Part shown: piece after piece, positions 51,601-60,499 of the stretch | Position numbering within the stretch: position 1 is the stretch's first letter | How the letters are laid out: each line of letters opens with the position of its first letter | Assembly (NCBI GenBank): GCA_944382875.1 | Contig: CALWNQ010000009.1 | Location: forward strand, 47,872-111,871 | DNA length: 64,000 nucleotides | Direction: 5' to 3' | Origin: an uncultured Clostridia bacterium | GTDB lineage: Bacteria > Bacillota > Clostridia > Oscillospirales > Ruminococcaceae | Position numbers and translations under genes: made by a program | The notes under the pieces: model-generated | The model's database searches: none | The model's input: the letters and a program-made list of their open reading frames with translations, nothing else | Told to the model about the DNA's origin: nothing

Positions 51601-52106
51601 GCATCAATACTGCCGGAAACGAGCGTAATTGTATCACCGACTTGGATGCCTGCACTTTCCGCATAATATTTGTCGATTGCACACTCACCGGACGCTTCCG
51701 GAAGCTTTCCTTCCAGCAAAAGTGGCTGGTTTAAATAATTGGGATCCGATTCCTCCCTGTTCTCCGGCAGCGAATATACCTTCATTACGGTATTCATGGT
51801 ATCGCCTTGGGAAAGGAGAAAATCAGCGCTGTATCCCACCGACATTCCGCGGATTCCCTCCGCTTCTGAAACGGCTTCGATATCGTTATCGTTGAAACCG
51901 AATGTGGACATCAGATGCAGGTCCATCAGATTGGAATCGGCAAAATAGTTATCCGCCGTCAACTTCATATCCGGACTGCTCGCTTTTAACCCGGCAAAAA
52001 AACAACAGCCCAGTGCCACAATGGTCATCAGCGAAAGAAACCTTGTCCTTGTCTGCCAGATACACCGCAGGGATTCCAGAAAGAGCGGGTTGGCACGTTT
52101 TTTCAT
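48609..52106 (-). CDS. FtsX-type ABC transporter permease with large extracytoplasmic coiled coil
   Basis: A 1165-aa membrane protein. One helix (~20-43) is followed by a large outside domain. Residues ~240-620 are heptad-rich and highly charged (EIDDAKQELAEGEAERDKELADAEKKIADAEEELKNG-type runs). The first FtsX domain is near 645-780 (VFPVFFILVAALVCLTTMTRMVEEQRTQIGTLKALGY), a second near 1030-1160 (VLYNLANINVNERLRELATIKVLGF). Such proteins export or sense envelope substrates; the coiled coil suggests a long extracellular arm. Encoded 16 nt behind its ATPase. Substrate unknown. Confidence 0.88.
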   Translation of the reverse strand: MKKRANPLFLESLRCIWQTRTRFLSLMTIVALGCCFFAGLKASSPDMKLTADNYFADSNLMDLHLMSTFGFNDNDIEAVSEAEGIRGMSVGYSADFLLSQGDTMNTVMKVYSLPENREESDPNYLNQPLLLEGKLPEASGECAIDKYYAESAGIQVGDTITLVSGSIDAEVSDTLKNSQYTVVGMVQYPLYIGFNRGHSTIGDGEIDAFMLVPETDFVLDVYTDVYLTFTDTEGLSAYSDEYEDLIAEKTDELEEIASVRGQARYDEICEEAQAEIDDAKQELAEGEAERDKELADAEKKIADAEEELKNGRAEYEEGLATYNTEIRDAEETLADGEQQLADGENAYEDALAEYEQGRKDYDAALPEAEKQLEEYRAQLQELNAEAGPAIAQIDAARSELNGISALISKYAEKSVENTSALTNEEQTVLANADSVLALLPEGTLPGSTSLSGLLSQYVTAELSRKENLASRITAITDPVSQALDTQDAALAEARTAIEQLTTGIAEGEKKLSDGKAELDAAEQQLAETRTMLDEKDQELSDGWRELAKQKRDGAAELEEARIELENGEQELADAKAEYESNKESSGQEIEDAKAEIAKAEQDLADLKEPTWYVWDRNNNPDYSSYEEDSLKVDAVSAVFPVFFILVAALVCLTTMTRMVEEQRTQIGTLKALGYQRGAIMGKFLAYAALASVLGSVIGLAVGFKLFPMIIINAYRIMYELPNPVVPVYWGLALGCVAVSVLCMVITTFFAASHQTAEVPSQLMRPKAPKAGKRVLLERVGFIWKRLNFSQKVTVRNIFRYKRRFLMTLVGISGCTALMLTGFGLKYAITSIGDKQYEKVFVYDTTISLDDNLSSAELAEITEDAAKVNGVEELLPVCSRSIDVQTSANIQSITLMVPENPDELSHFIDLHERISGDALILSDQGVIINEKLSELLEAGVGDTITLVNPNGRPVPVTVEGIAENYALNYVYMTPKLYQAEFREEPVYSMLLTNNADGTDESALSEAFLDLSDGVLGVTHTSSIADSFEDMLGSLNNIVWVIIISAGLLAIVVLYNLANINVNERLRELATIKVLGFFDREVTSYITRENTISSIIGLLIGLVLGIALEKFVVKTAEVDLVMFAPDISWDCFVFAGLLTFLFTMLVNVILHFQLKKIDMVESLKSVE

Positions 52107-52122
52107 AAAGCCGTCACCCCTC

Positions 52123-52827
52123 TCACCACTCGATATCTTCTACCGGCGTGGGACGGTCGTTCAGAATGATATTGCTGACTTTACTGTTTTTCATCCGGAT
52201 TACCCGATCCGCCATCGGGGTAATCGCCGAGTTGTGGGTAATCAGAATAACTGTCATATTGTTGCGGCGGCAGGTATCCTGCAACAGCTTCAGAATTGTT
52301 TTGCCGGTGTTGTCATCCAAAGCACCTGTCGGCTCGTCACAAAGCAGCAATTTGGGGCGTTTAGCCAGCGCGCGCGCAATCGAAACACGCTGCTGCTCAC
52401 CACCGGAAAGCTGGGCAGGAAAATTATTCAGCCGGTCGCCAAGTCCCACATCCATTAAAACCTGGTCCGCATCCATCGGATTTTTACAAATCTGAGTGGC
52501 AAGTTCCACATTTTCCCGCGCGGTCAGATTGGGCACCAGATTATAAAATTGAAAGACAAACCCAATATCAAAACGCCGGTATGCGGTCAACTGGCGCGGG
52601 GTAAACTGGGCAATGTCCTGCCCATCGACGATAATTTTGCCTTCATCACAGGAATCCATGCCGCCCAGCATATTCAAAACTGTAGTTTTACCGGCGCCGC
52701 TCGATCCAACCACCACAGCAAATTCGCCCTGTTCAATCTCAAACGAAACACCATCCGAAGCGGTAATCGTAACTTCTCCCATATGATAACGCTTAAAAAC
52801 ATTGTCAAAAGTAACAAAACTGCTCAT
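52123..52827 (-). CDS. ABC transporter ATP-binding protein (MacB/LolD type)
   Basis: A 234-aa ATPase: Walker [18 protein letters not shown]-loop [18 protein letters not shown], signature [15 protein letters not shown], Walker [13 protein letters not shown], and switch His VILITHNSA. It pairs with the large FtsX-type permease. The ATG at 52827 follows GGCGGGG; a start at 52857 lacks a site. Confidence 0.94.
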   Translation of the reverse strand: MSSFVTFDNVFKRYHMGEVTITASDGVSFEIEQGEFAVVVGSSGAGKTTVLNMLGGMDSCDEGKIIVDGQDIAQFTPRQLTAYRRFDIGFVFQFYNLVPNLTARENVELATQICKNPMDADQVLMDVGLGDRLNNFPAQLSGGEQQRVSIARALAKRPKLLLCDEPTGALDDNTGKTILKLLQDTCRRNNMTVILITHNSAITPMADRVIRMKNSKVSNIILNDRPTPVEDIEW

Positions 52828-52973
52828 ATTCCATCCCCGCCTGTCCTCAGTATTCACATAACCCGCAGATGTACCAATTCATTTCTTCTTTCATTATAAC
52901 AGAGTCAGGAAAAAAATCACTGAATAATCCTGTAGAAAACTGTAAATTTTTTTCTTTTTATGAAAGAGTCTTG

Positions 52974-53708
52974 TTACGGATTGATCCGTCCGTTTTCCCT
53001 ACATTGTGTTGGCGAAATCCCGTACCACTGCCGGAACGCGCGGCTAAAGGCTTTGAGTTCCGGATACCCCACCTGTTCGGCAACCTGGGTGATAGGAAGA
53101 TCCGTCCATAAAAGGCGAAGCGCTTCCTTCATCCTGCGGCTAATCAGATATTGATGAGGCGACATGCCAGTTTCCGCACGAAACCGCCGGATAAAATACG
53201 GCTCTGAATATCCGGAAATGGCGCTTAACTCCCCTACAGTCCAATTTTTGCGAAATTCCGCCGACATAACCGCCAACGCCTGCGCAATTTCTCCTTCCGG
53301 CATCGAAAACATTTTCCGGCTGCGGCAGTATTCCTCAAATGCTTCGGCAAGCCGGGAAGTTACCCTTTCTTCCTGTTGCGTAACCGAGCAGCGCACCGCG
53401 TCAAAAATCGCGCGAGGGACAGAGCCGGCTGGAGCCTGGACAATCCGCATGCTACGGAGCAGAGCCGGCGCGATATCCAGATGAAGATGGGCGCACCAAA
53501 GTGGATTTTTAGGATTCTGCTCCAAAGAATACGGAGCGGCTGAGGGAAAAAGGCAGATACACCCCGCAGGCAGAACTGTATCCTTATCCGCTTCATGACA
53601 GACCACTTCTCCGCCGTATACATCATAAACCCGAACGAACCCACATGCCATTTTCTCATCCACATGCCAATCAACCGGCACCAGTTCATAACCGGATTCA
53701 ATCATCAT
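52974..53708 (-). CDS. AraC-family transcriptional regulator
   Basis: 245 aa: an N-terminal cupin-like sensor (~1-140, VVCHEADKDTVLPAGCICLFPSAAPYSLEQ) and a C-terminal AraC double HTH (~150-245: WTVGELSAISGYSEPYFIRRFRAETGMSPHQYLISRRM, then ITQVAEQVGYPELKAFSRAFRQWYGISP). Divergent from the URO-D-like gene at 53857, which it probably controls. AAAGGCGGG precedes the tandem ATG at 53708/53705. Confidence 0.88.
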   Translation of the reverse strand: MMIESGYELVPVDWHVDEKMACGFVRVYDVYGGEVVCHEADKDTVLPAGCICLFPSAAPYSLEQNPKNPLWCAHLHLDIAPALLRSMRIVQAPAGSVPRAIFDAVRCSVTQQEERVTSRLAEAFEEYCRSRKMFSMPEGEIAQALAVMSAEFRKNWTVGELSAISGYSEPYFIRRFRAETGMSPHQYLISRRMKEALRLLWTDLPITQVAEQVGYPELKAFSRAFRQWYGISPTQCRENGRINP

Positions 53709-53856
53709 CGTAAATCCCGCCTTTCGATTCCAGTTTACCACTTTATTGTGAAAATGTCAATTTTTGCGAATACATTGGCAGAAAAAACGGTATACAGGAA
53801 GCATTCGTTGGGTGTATACTGTAGCCAGAAGCTAAAATGAAAGGCGGTCGGGATAT

Positions 53857-55098
53857 ATGAATCTCACACAAAAGGAACGGGAAATTCTGCGTACACTTGC
53901 TGCCCGTTATATGGAAATTGCCACACTGCCCATACAGGCGGAAAAACGCGATTTATGGAAAGCATTGAATCGAATGAAAATGCAGCGCCCAATGGTGGCG
54001 ATCGACCAACTTCCCTGGAACGAATTAAATACCGATGGTTCCTTAACCTGCCAGATTGAAGATCCTTTCTGGAGAGGTATTGAATGGGATCTCCGTTCTA
54101 CTATTTACAAGTGGGAACATTTCCCTGTTGATATGGTGGTAGAGCCTTGGATCATTATCCCCAAAGCCATTTCCAGCACCGGCTATGGCATCGGTGTGCA
54201 GGAAAACACAAAAGCAACCGAAAAAGAAAACAGTGTGGTTTCTCATCAATTCATCAATCAGCTGCAAAACGAAGAAGACATCCAAAAAATCACCGATATT
54301 CATTTAACCCATGACACGGCAAAAAGCGCTCTTTGGATGGAAGAAGCAGCAGAGGTTTTCCACGGTGTCGCACCGGTGCGGCAAAGTGCCGGCATGCAGT
54401 TCCATCTTGGCGTTTGGGACTACATCAGCATGCTGATGGGCGTGGAAAACATCTATTATGAGATGATGGATCGCCCCGAATTCCTGCATCAGATTATGGA
54501 ACGCTTCACCCAGTCTGTTTTGAACGGCATCCGGGAAGCAAATGAACTCGGTATCCATAATGATACCATCAATACCTGCCACTGCTCTTACATTTATACC
54601 GATGAGCTCCTTCTCGACTTTGGGCAAGGCAAAGGCCCACAGTCCCAGAACAGCTGGGCATTCGGACTGGCACAGCTGTTCTCCTCCGTTTCACCCGCTC
54701 TGTTTGAGGAATTTGAACTTCCCTATATTCAGCGGATGGCGGAACCGTTCGGCATGATTTATTACGGATGCTGCGATCGCTTGGACGACCGCCTGAATAT
54801 CGTGAAAAAGATCCCGCATGTTCGCAAGGTTTCCTGCAGCCCCTGGAGCGATCGCGAAGCTTTTGCCGAAAAGATTGGGCACAACCTGATTATGTCAAAC
54901 AAACCCACCCCAGCGCTGGTTGCCGGTGACACATTAAATGAAGAGGAGATCCGCAAGGATCTTCGCAGAACCATTGACGCAGCTAAAGCAAACGGCGCCA
55001 ATTTAGAAATGATCCTTAAGGATATTTCTACTGTCCGCCATCAGCCGGAGCGGCTGACACGCTGGGCTGAAATCGCAATGGAAGAAGTGCAACGCTAA
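53857..55098 (+). CDS. URO-D-superfamily protein (putative methyltransferase-like)
   Basis: 413 aa, distant URO-D-like barrel: MVAIDQLPWNEL, FHLGVWDYISMLMGVENIYYEM, GIHNDTINTCHCSYIY, GMIYYGCCDRLDDRLN near 305, and PTPALVAGD. The YYGCCDRL segment resembles zinc-cysteine methyltransferase sites. No corrinoid protein is adjacent. An AraC regulator diverges from it, and an epimerase/acyl-CoA synthetase fusion follows after a terminator, hinting at a carbon-catabolic role. Substrate unknown. Confidence 0.65.
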   Translation: MNLTQKEREILRTLAARYMEIATLPIQAEKRDLWKALNRMKMQRPMVAIDQLPWNELNTDGSLTCQIEDPFWRGIEWDLRSTIYKWEHFPVDMVVEPWIIIPKAISSTGYGIGVQENTKATEKENSVVSHQFINQLQNEEDIQKITDIHLTHDTAKSALWMEEAAEVFHGVAPVRQSAGMQFHLGVWDYISMLMGVENIYYEMMDRPEFLHQIMERFTQSVLNGIREANELGIHNDTINTCHCSYIYTDELLLDFGQGKGPQSQNSWAFGLAQLFSSVSPALFEEFELPYIQRMAEPFGMIYYGCCDRLDDRLNIVKKIPHVRKVSCSPWSDREAFAEKIGHNLIMSNKPTPALVAGDTLNEEEIRKDLRRTIDAAKANGANLEMILKDISTVRHQPERLTRWAEIAMEEVQR

Positions 55099-55109
55099 CC
55101 TGATTTGAT

Positions 55110-55139
55110 ACCGGTTCCCTATTGCGGGAGCCGGTTTTT
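55110..55139 (+). terminator. Terminator of the URO-D-like gene
   Basis: ACCGGTTCCC (55110-55119)/GGGAGCCGGT (55126-55135), followed by T4-C. Confidence 0.75.
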
Positions 55140-55242
55140 CTTTTGTAATTTCAGAGTGTTCGATTCTGTTAAGCCGCTGGGAGCTGTTTCTGTATAAATT
55201 GCCGCTTTTTGGCACACATTCGAAAATAATTTCAAAATACGC

Positions 55243-55271
55243 TTTACAAATCGAATTATATGTGGTACAAT
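55243..55271 (+). promoter_or_regulatory. Promoter of the fusion gene
   Basis: TTTACA (55243-55248) and TACAAT (55266-55271), 17-bp spacer. Confidence 0.65.
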
Positions 55272-55382
55272 ACTCCATAAGGTTATCAAAATGCGGAGAA
55301 ATATCGATTACCTGCTTTCCTTCCCGCAACTGGAAGCGAAAGCTTTTTTCGTCCGCAGATGGATTTCAGGAGGAATTATAGA

Positions 55383-57914
55383 ATGAAACTTGCTTTTTCT
55401 ACCCTCGGCTGTCCTGATTTTGACTGGAAAGATATTTATTCCATGGCAAAAGATTTTGGCTTTTCCGGAATTGAGCTTCGCGGCCTTGGGGACGACATTT
55501 TTTCTGTGCATGCACGTCCGTTTCAGGAAGAAAATCTGCCCCAAACAATCCACCTGCTTCATAAAAAGCATCTGGAAATTCCTTGTCTTTCTACCGGTTG
55601 CTCGCTTCGTTTTGCGGATAAACAAAACGAAACTGTTGCGGAAATCAAGGAGTACATCGATTTGGCTGCCAAACTTGGAAGCTCCTTTATCCGTATTTTA
55701 GGAGATCTAACCGCAGCACCAACCACTGATTTTGACGATCAGATCGTTTTGGATGCACTCAATATCCTGGTACCTTATGCCGAAGAAAAGGGAGTTACTC
55801 TGCTGGTAGAAACAAACGGTGTTTATGCTAATACCGATCGCCTCCGTAATCTTTTGAATCAGATTCCGAGCGACAATATTGGCGCTTTGTGGGATGTGCA
55901 TCATCCTTTCCGTTACGCCGGTGAATCTCCTGAACAGACTGTTCAAAACTTGGGCGCTTACATCAAATATACTCACTTTAAAGATTCTGTTATGGTGGAC
56001 GGAAAGGTGCAATACCGGCTCCTTGGCGAAGGTGATCTCCCCATCGACGAAATCATTCGCACCCTCAACTCTATTAATTATGAGGGTTATCTCTCGCTGG
56101 AATGGCTCAAACAATATGCGCCAGATCTGAGCGATGCTGGTGTTGTTTTCCCGCATTTTGCAAATTTTATGTCGGAATATATCGGGAAATCTGCCGATTC
56201 CGGCCGTCTTTATGACAACAACGCTGGTACCGGCAAATATGTCTGGCCCAAGGAAACACTGATCGACTTGACTTTCCCGCAGGTACTCGACCGCATGGTG
56301 GAGGAATTCCCTGATCAGTACGCATTCCGCTATACCACCCTTGATTATACACGCACTTACTCCGAATTCCGTGATGATGTGGATACCTTTGCCCGCTCGC
56401 TGATCGCAATGGGCGTCAAACCGGGCGACCATGTTGCCATCTGGGCTACCAACGTGCCGCAATGGTACATCACATTCTGGGCAACGGTTAAAATTGGAGC
56501 AGTTCTCGTCACTGTTAATACCGCCTATAAGATCCATGAAGCAGAATATCTGCTCCGTCAGTCGGATACCCACACTCTGGTTATGATTGACGGTTATAAG
56601 GATTCGGATTATGTTGGTATAATGAAAGAGCTCTGCCCCGAACTGGAAACTGCTAAAAAGGGACAGCCTCTCCACATCCGCCGGCTCCCCTTCCTCCGCA
56701 ATATTATTACTGTTGATTCGGAGCAGCCTGGCTGCTACACCTGGGAAGAAAGTGTCGCACTGGCTGACCAGGTCCCGGTTGAGGAGGTTTACCGCCGTGC
56801 TAACGCCATCAATAAACACGATGTCTGCAATATGCAGTACACTTCCGGCACAACTGGCTTCCCCAAAGGCGTTATGCTCACCCACTACAACGTGGTAAAC
56901 AACGGCAAGGCGATCGGCGACTGTATGGACCTCTCCACTGCGGACAAAATGATGATCCAGGTACCGATGTTCCACTGCTTTGGTATGGTGCTGGCCATGA
57001 CTGCCTCAATGACGCACGGCGTCACTATGTGCCCCATCCCTGCTTTCTCGCCCCGAAAAGGACTGGATTGTATCAACCGCGAAAAAATCACCGCGTTCCA
57101 CGGTGTTCCCACCATGTTTATCGCCATGTTGGGACATGAAGACTTTGCCAAAACTGATTTCAGTCACATGAGAACTGGAATTATGGCTGGTTCTCCATGC
57201 CCGATCAAGGTCATGCAGGATGTTATCGAAAAGATGCACATGCCTGAAATTTGCATCACCTATGGCCAGACAGAAGCTTCCCCTGCCTGTTCGATGAGCA
57301 AGACAACTGATTCGATTGACGTCCGCGTCAACACAGTCGGCGGCGCTATTTTCGGTGTTGAATGCAAGATCGTCGATCCCGAAACCGGCGAAGATCTCCC
57401 CGACAATGTGGACGGGGAATTTGTCGCACGCGGCTACAACATCATGAAGGGTTATTACAAAATGCCTACCGCCACCGCATCTGCCATCGATAAGGACGGC
57501 TGGCTCCACACCGGCGACCTTGCCCGCCGCGATGAAAATGGTAACTTTAAGATCACCGGCCGTATCAAAGATATGATTATCCGCGGCGGTGAAAATATCT
57601 ATCCTAAGGAAATCGAGGACTTTATCTACACCCATCCCAAGGTTTCGGATGTTCAGGTCATCGGTGTGCCGGATAAGGCATATGGTGAGGAAATCATGGC
57701 ATGTGTCATCCTGAAGCCCGGCGAACAGATGACCGAAGACGAGCTGAAGGAATATGTCGCCTCCCACATGGCCAAGCACAAAACCCCCCGTTATGTGGAA
57801 TTTGTAGACAGCTTCCCGATGAACGCCGCCGGCAAAATTCTTAAATACAAGATGCGCGAAAATGCCGTCCAGAAACTAAATCTCCAGGCTGACGCCAGCA
57901 TCGAAACCGCATAA
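55383..57914 (+). CDS. Sugar-phosphate epimerase / acyl-CoA synthetase fusion
   Basis: An 843-aa fusion. Residues ~1-275 form a xylose isomerase-like TIM barrel (KLAFSTLGCPDFDWKDIYSMAKDFGFSGIELRG, VTLLVETNGV, ALWDVHHPF, YIKYTHFKD, GYLSLEWLK). After a short linker, ~295-843 is a medium-chain-type AMP-binding acyl-CoA synthetase (MQYTSGTTGFPKGVMLTHYNV near 487, ITYGQTEASP, GWLHTGDLARRDENGNFKITGR, NAAGKILKYKMRE with the catalytic Lys). Each part is near full length, and both sets of motifs look intact. ATG 55383 follows AGGAGG. Continuous frame, no frameshift. The pathway is unknown. Confidence 0.88.
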   Translation: MKLAFSTLGCPDFDWKDIYSMAKDFGFSGIELRGLGDDIFSVHARPFQEENLPQTIHLLHKKHLEIPCLSTGCSLRFADKQNETVAEIKEYIDLAAKLGSSFIRILGDLTAAPTTDFDDQIVLDALNILVPYAEEKGVTLLVETNGVYANTDRLRNLLNQIPSDNIGALWDVHHPFRYAGESPEQTVQNLGAYIKYTHFKDSVMVDGKVQYRLLGEGDLPIDEIIRTLNSINYEGYLSLEWLKQYAPDLSDAGVVFPHFANFMSEYIGKSADSGRLYDNNAGTGKYVWPKETLIDLTFPQVLDRMVEEFPDQYAFRYTTLDYTRTYSEFRDDVDTFARSLIAMGVKPGDHVAIWATNVPQWYITFWATVKIGAVLVTVNTAYKIHEAEYLLRQSDTHTLVMIDGYKDSDYVGIMKELCPELETAKKGQPLHIRRLPFLRNIITVDSEQPGCYTWEESVALADQVPVEEVYRRANAINKHDVCNMQYTSGTTGFPKGVMLTHYNVVNNGKAIGDCMDLSTADKMMIQVPMFHCFGMVLAMTASMTHGVTMCPIPAFSPRKGLDCINREKITAFHGVPTMFIAMLGHEDFAKTDFSHMRTGIMAGSPCPIKVMQDVIEKMHMPEICITYGQTEASPACSMSKTTDSIDVRVNTVGGAIFGVECKIVDPETGEDLPDNVDGEFVARGYNIMKGYYKMPTATASAIDKDGWLHTGDLARRDENGNFKITGRIKDMIIRGGENIYPKEIEDFIYTHPKVSDVQVIGVPDKAYGEEIMACVILKPGEQMTEDELKEYVASHMAKHKTPRYVEFVDSFPMNAAGKILKYKMRENAVQKLNLQADASIETA

Positions 57915-57918
57915 ACGA

Positions 57919-57952
57919 AAATACCCGGCAGGAAAACCTGCTGGGTATTTTT
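57919..57952. terminator. Bidirectional terminator between convergent genes
   Basis: AAATACCC-GCAGG (57919-57932)/CCTGC-GGGTATTT (57937-57950) with AAAA loop and T run; 4 nt behind the fusion stop. Confidence 0.8.
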
Positions 57953-57957
57953 GATTC

Positions 57958-59265
57958 TCAGTGATATTCGGGAAGCCATCCCTTGTGCGCTTCAATCAGA
58001 TCGTCGCAGAGCGCCTTGATGTCGTCCATGGACAGTTCGGAAGATGTATGCGGATCGAGCATGGCTGCCATATAGATGTATTCCTTTTTGAGCGTTACGG
58101 CAGCCTGGATGGTCAGCAGCTGCACATTGATGTTGGTGCGGTTAATTGCCGCGCACTGTTCGGGGAGATCCCCCACAAAGCAGGGATTTAACCCGTTGCG
58201 GTCCACCATGACCGGTACTTCCACGCAGGCGTTCTGCGGAAGATTGGTAATCAGCCCGGTATTCAGTACATTGCCGTGGATGCGGTACGGCACATCATCC
58301 ATCACTGCACGAATGATGTAGGAAGCAAATTCGTGTGTCTTTTTGTGCTCAATACGAGAGTCACGCAGCAGGCTGTCCCGCATTTCGTTCCAGCCGTTGA
58401 TCTGGTTGATGCAGCGGCGCGGATATTCGTCCAGCGGGATTTTGTAGCGGTCGATCAGTTCGGGATACTTCTCCTTGATAAACCAAGGGGTATACTCAGA
58501 GGTGTGCTCGCTCGATTCAGTGATGTAGTAGCCGAATTCCTGCATCATTTTCAGACGGACAAGGTCGTTGCCCTCTTTGTTGTATTCGGAAGAAGCTGCA
58601 CGGCGCTTGATCTCGGGATAAAGGTCGTTGCCCGCCAGATCCTCGATCTTTAAGAGCCAGGCCTGGTGATTGATGCCGGCAATTTCCCAGCGGTTGTTAT
58701 CCAGATATTCGTCCATCCCCAGTGTTTTCAACAGCCCACTCGCGCATCCCTGTACCGAATGACAAAGGCCGACAGTCTGGATATTGGTATACCGCTGCAT
58801 ATAGCCGGAAAGCATCGCCATCGGGTTGGTATAATTTAAGAAGAGGGCGCGCGGACACCAGCGTTCCATATCGTCGGCATAGGCTTTCATCACCGGGATG
58901 GTACGCAGGGTGCGGAAAATACCGCCGATTCCCAATGTATCCGCAATCGTTTGGCGCAAGCCGTACTTTTTGGGGATCTCAAAGTCGGTGATGGTGCAGG
59001 GATCATATCCGCCCACTTGGATGGCATTGACCACAAAGTCCGCCCCGCGAAAAGCTGTTTCCCGGTCGAGCGTCTGGGTGATGTTCGCCTTTCCATTGGC
59101 AGTACGGTTGATGTTGCAAAGAATCTGATAAGATTCATCCAGCCGTTTGGGATCAATGTCAAAAAGGCAGACGTCAAAGCTTCCAAGCTCCGGTGTCAGG
59201 ATGCAGTCGCCAATGACATTCCGCGCAAAGACGGTGCTGCCTGCTCCAATAAAGGTGATTTTCAT
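57958..59265 (-). CDS. Family 4 glycosidase (alpha-glucosidase/alpha-galactosidase type)
   Basis: A 435-aa NAD- and Mn-dependent GH4 enzyme. Rossmann start MKITFIGAGSTVFARNVIGD; VVNAIQVGGYDP, LNYTNPMAM, metal-site Cys-His in GLCHSVQG, and AGINHQAWLL with a His. The redox-assisted family cleaves alpha- or beta-glycosides, and substrate is not set by these motifs. AAAAGGAG precedes the ATG at 59265. Divergent from an AraC regulator that likely controls it. Complete. Confidence 0.9.
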   Translation of the reverse strand: MKITFIGAGSTVFARNVIGDCILTPELGSFDVCLFDIDPKRLDESYQILCNINRTANGKANITQTLDRETAFRGADFVVNAIQVGGYDPCTITDFEIPKKYGLRQTIADTLGIGGIFRTLRTIPVMKAYADDMERWCPRALFLNYTNPMAMLSGYMQRYTNIQTVGLCHSVQGCASGLLKTLGMDEYLDNNRWEIAGINHQAWLLKIEDLAGNDLYPEIKRRAASSEYNKEGNDLVRLKMMQEFGYYITESSEHTSEYTPWFIKEKYPELIDRYKIPLDEYPRRCINQINGWNEMRDSLLRDSRIEHKKTHEFASYIIRAVMDDVPYRIHGNVLNTGLITNLPQNACVEVPVMVDRNGLNPCFVGDLPEQCAAINRTNINVQLLTIQAAVTLKKEYIYMAAMLDPHTSSELSMDDIKALCDDLIEAHKGWLPEYH

Positions 59266-59437
59266 AAAAAGCACTCCTTTTCTGTCAAATTCCGGATAAC
59301 CCGCTGTTTTCATTATACGAAATTCCCATAAGATTTTCCAGTGACTGATGTTGCGGATTTTTGGTAAGATGTTGCATTTCTCATGCCAATCTGGTACAAT
59401 AAAAACGATAATCCAGACAAACAGGAGGACTTTCCGA

Positions 59438-60280
59438 ATGGATGAAATCACCAATCCGGCACCCGCCTTTCTGGACAGTCTCTATCTCCACCACTGCGGC
59501 TTTGAGCATTGCGCGCCGGAACACAATTTCGGTCCAGCTATCCGCGACCACACCCTGCTGCATATGGTGCTGAACGGGAAAGGCAAATTCTATGCCGGCG
59601 GAAAATGCTATGAACTCCATGCCGGTGAAGGATTCCTGATTCTGCCCGGCGCTGTTACCACCTACACCGCCGATCGGGAGAACCCATGGTATTACTGTTG
59701 GGTGGGATGCAGCGGTACCGATGTGCCCCGGATCATCCAAAGCTGCGGTATCAGCCCCGAACAGCCGATCTTCCGCTTTGATTCCCCCGACCGTATGGAA
59801 CACTGTGTGGCTGCACTGCTAGACAGTGTTGGTCCGGAGCAGAACCAGTTCGCAACAACTGCCCGGCTTTATGACTTTTTCGCGGCAATCGCAGGAAGCT
59901 TCGATCGTCAAGCTGGGCCAAAACGCAGTTTACTCGACAATGCCATCGACTATATTGCCCGAAACTATTCCTATCATATCACAGTGGAAGATATCGCCCG
60001 TTATACCGGCATCGACCGCAGTCACCTGTTCAGGATTTTCAAGAAGGAGTTGGGATGTTCCCCGCAGGAGTACCTGCTCGACTACAAGCTGAGCCGGGCC
60101 GCTCTCCTTTTGTCGCAGAGTACCCTTTCGGTGACCGAAACAATGTATTCCAGCGGCTTTGCCGACCTTCCGAATTTTTCCAAGCAGTTTAAAAAGAAAT
60201 TTTCCTGCTCACCAGCCCAATTTCGCAGAGAAAAGCGGCGCTCCCCGCTTTACTACCGGGATAACGCCGCTTCTTCTTAA
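59438..60280 (+). CDS. AraC-family transcriptional regulator of the GH4 gene
   Basis: 280 aa: an AraC cupin-type sensor at ~25-130 (HTLLHMVLNGKGKFYAGGKCYELHAGEGFLILPG) and a double HTH at ~175-270 (ITVEDIARYTGIDRSHLFRIFKKELGCSPQEYLLDYKL, VTETMYSSGFADLPNFSKQFKKKFSCSPAQF). Resembles sugar-responsive regulators of the MsmR/RafR group. ATG 59438 with AGGAGG 9 nt upstream. Divergent from the GH4 gene; intergenic 59266-59437 is the probable operator region. Confidence 0.9.
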   Translation: MDEITNPAPAFLDSLYLHHCGFEHCAPEHNFGPAIRDHTLLHMVLNGKGKFYAGGKCYELHAGEGFLILPGAVTTYTADRENPWYYCWVGCSGTDVPRIIQSCGISPEQPIFRFDSPDRMEHCVAALLDSVGPEQNQFATTARLYDFFAAIAGSFDRQAGPKRSLLDNAIDYIARNYSYHITVEDIARYTGIDRSHLFRIFKKELGCSPQEYLLDYKLSRAALLLSQSTLSVTETMYSSGFADLPNFSKQFKKKFSCSPAQFRREKRRSPLYYRDNAASS

Positions 60281-60426
60281 AGATCATCCGCATCCTGTAC
60301 CGGGAGATCCTCCTCATCGGTTGGAATACCGGTCCAGCTGCCCAGCGGATCGGTTTTGCTGGGATGCGGATGAACGAGTGAACTAACCACACTGCCGGGA
60401 CGAAAATGATACTTTTTTTGTTTCAT
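60277..60426 (-). CDS. Small conserved-type protein with DPLGSWTGIP...QDADDL motif
   Basis: 49 aa: MKQKKYHFRPGSVVSS..., with DPLGSWTGIPTDEEDLPVQDADDL at the C-terminus. I recall D-P-x-G-S-x-T-G...P-V-Q-D-A-D-D-L small proteins as widespread in clostridia with no known role. A strong AAAGGAGG site lies 6 nt before the ATG at 60426, and the stop overlaps the stop of the convergent AraC gene by 4 nt. The strong site argues it is real. Confidence 0.7.
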   Translation of the reverse strand: MKQKKYHFRPGSVVSSLVHPHPSKTDPLGSWTGIPTDEEDLPVQDADDL

Positions 60427-60499
60427 ATGCTCCTCCTTTCTGCCTGCAAAATTATTTTTCCTCATACTATTGAAATTATCACAAAAAGGAGTGATTCCT

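Noticed and set aside
55707..56975. A 422-codon minus-strand frame
   Set aside because: Antisense to the fusion gene, which carries both catalytic motif sets.
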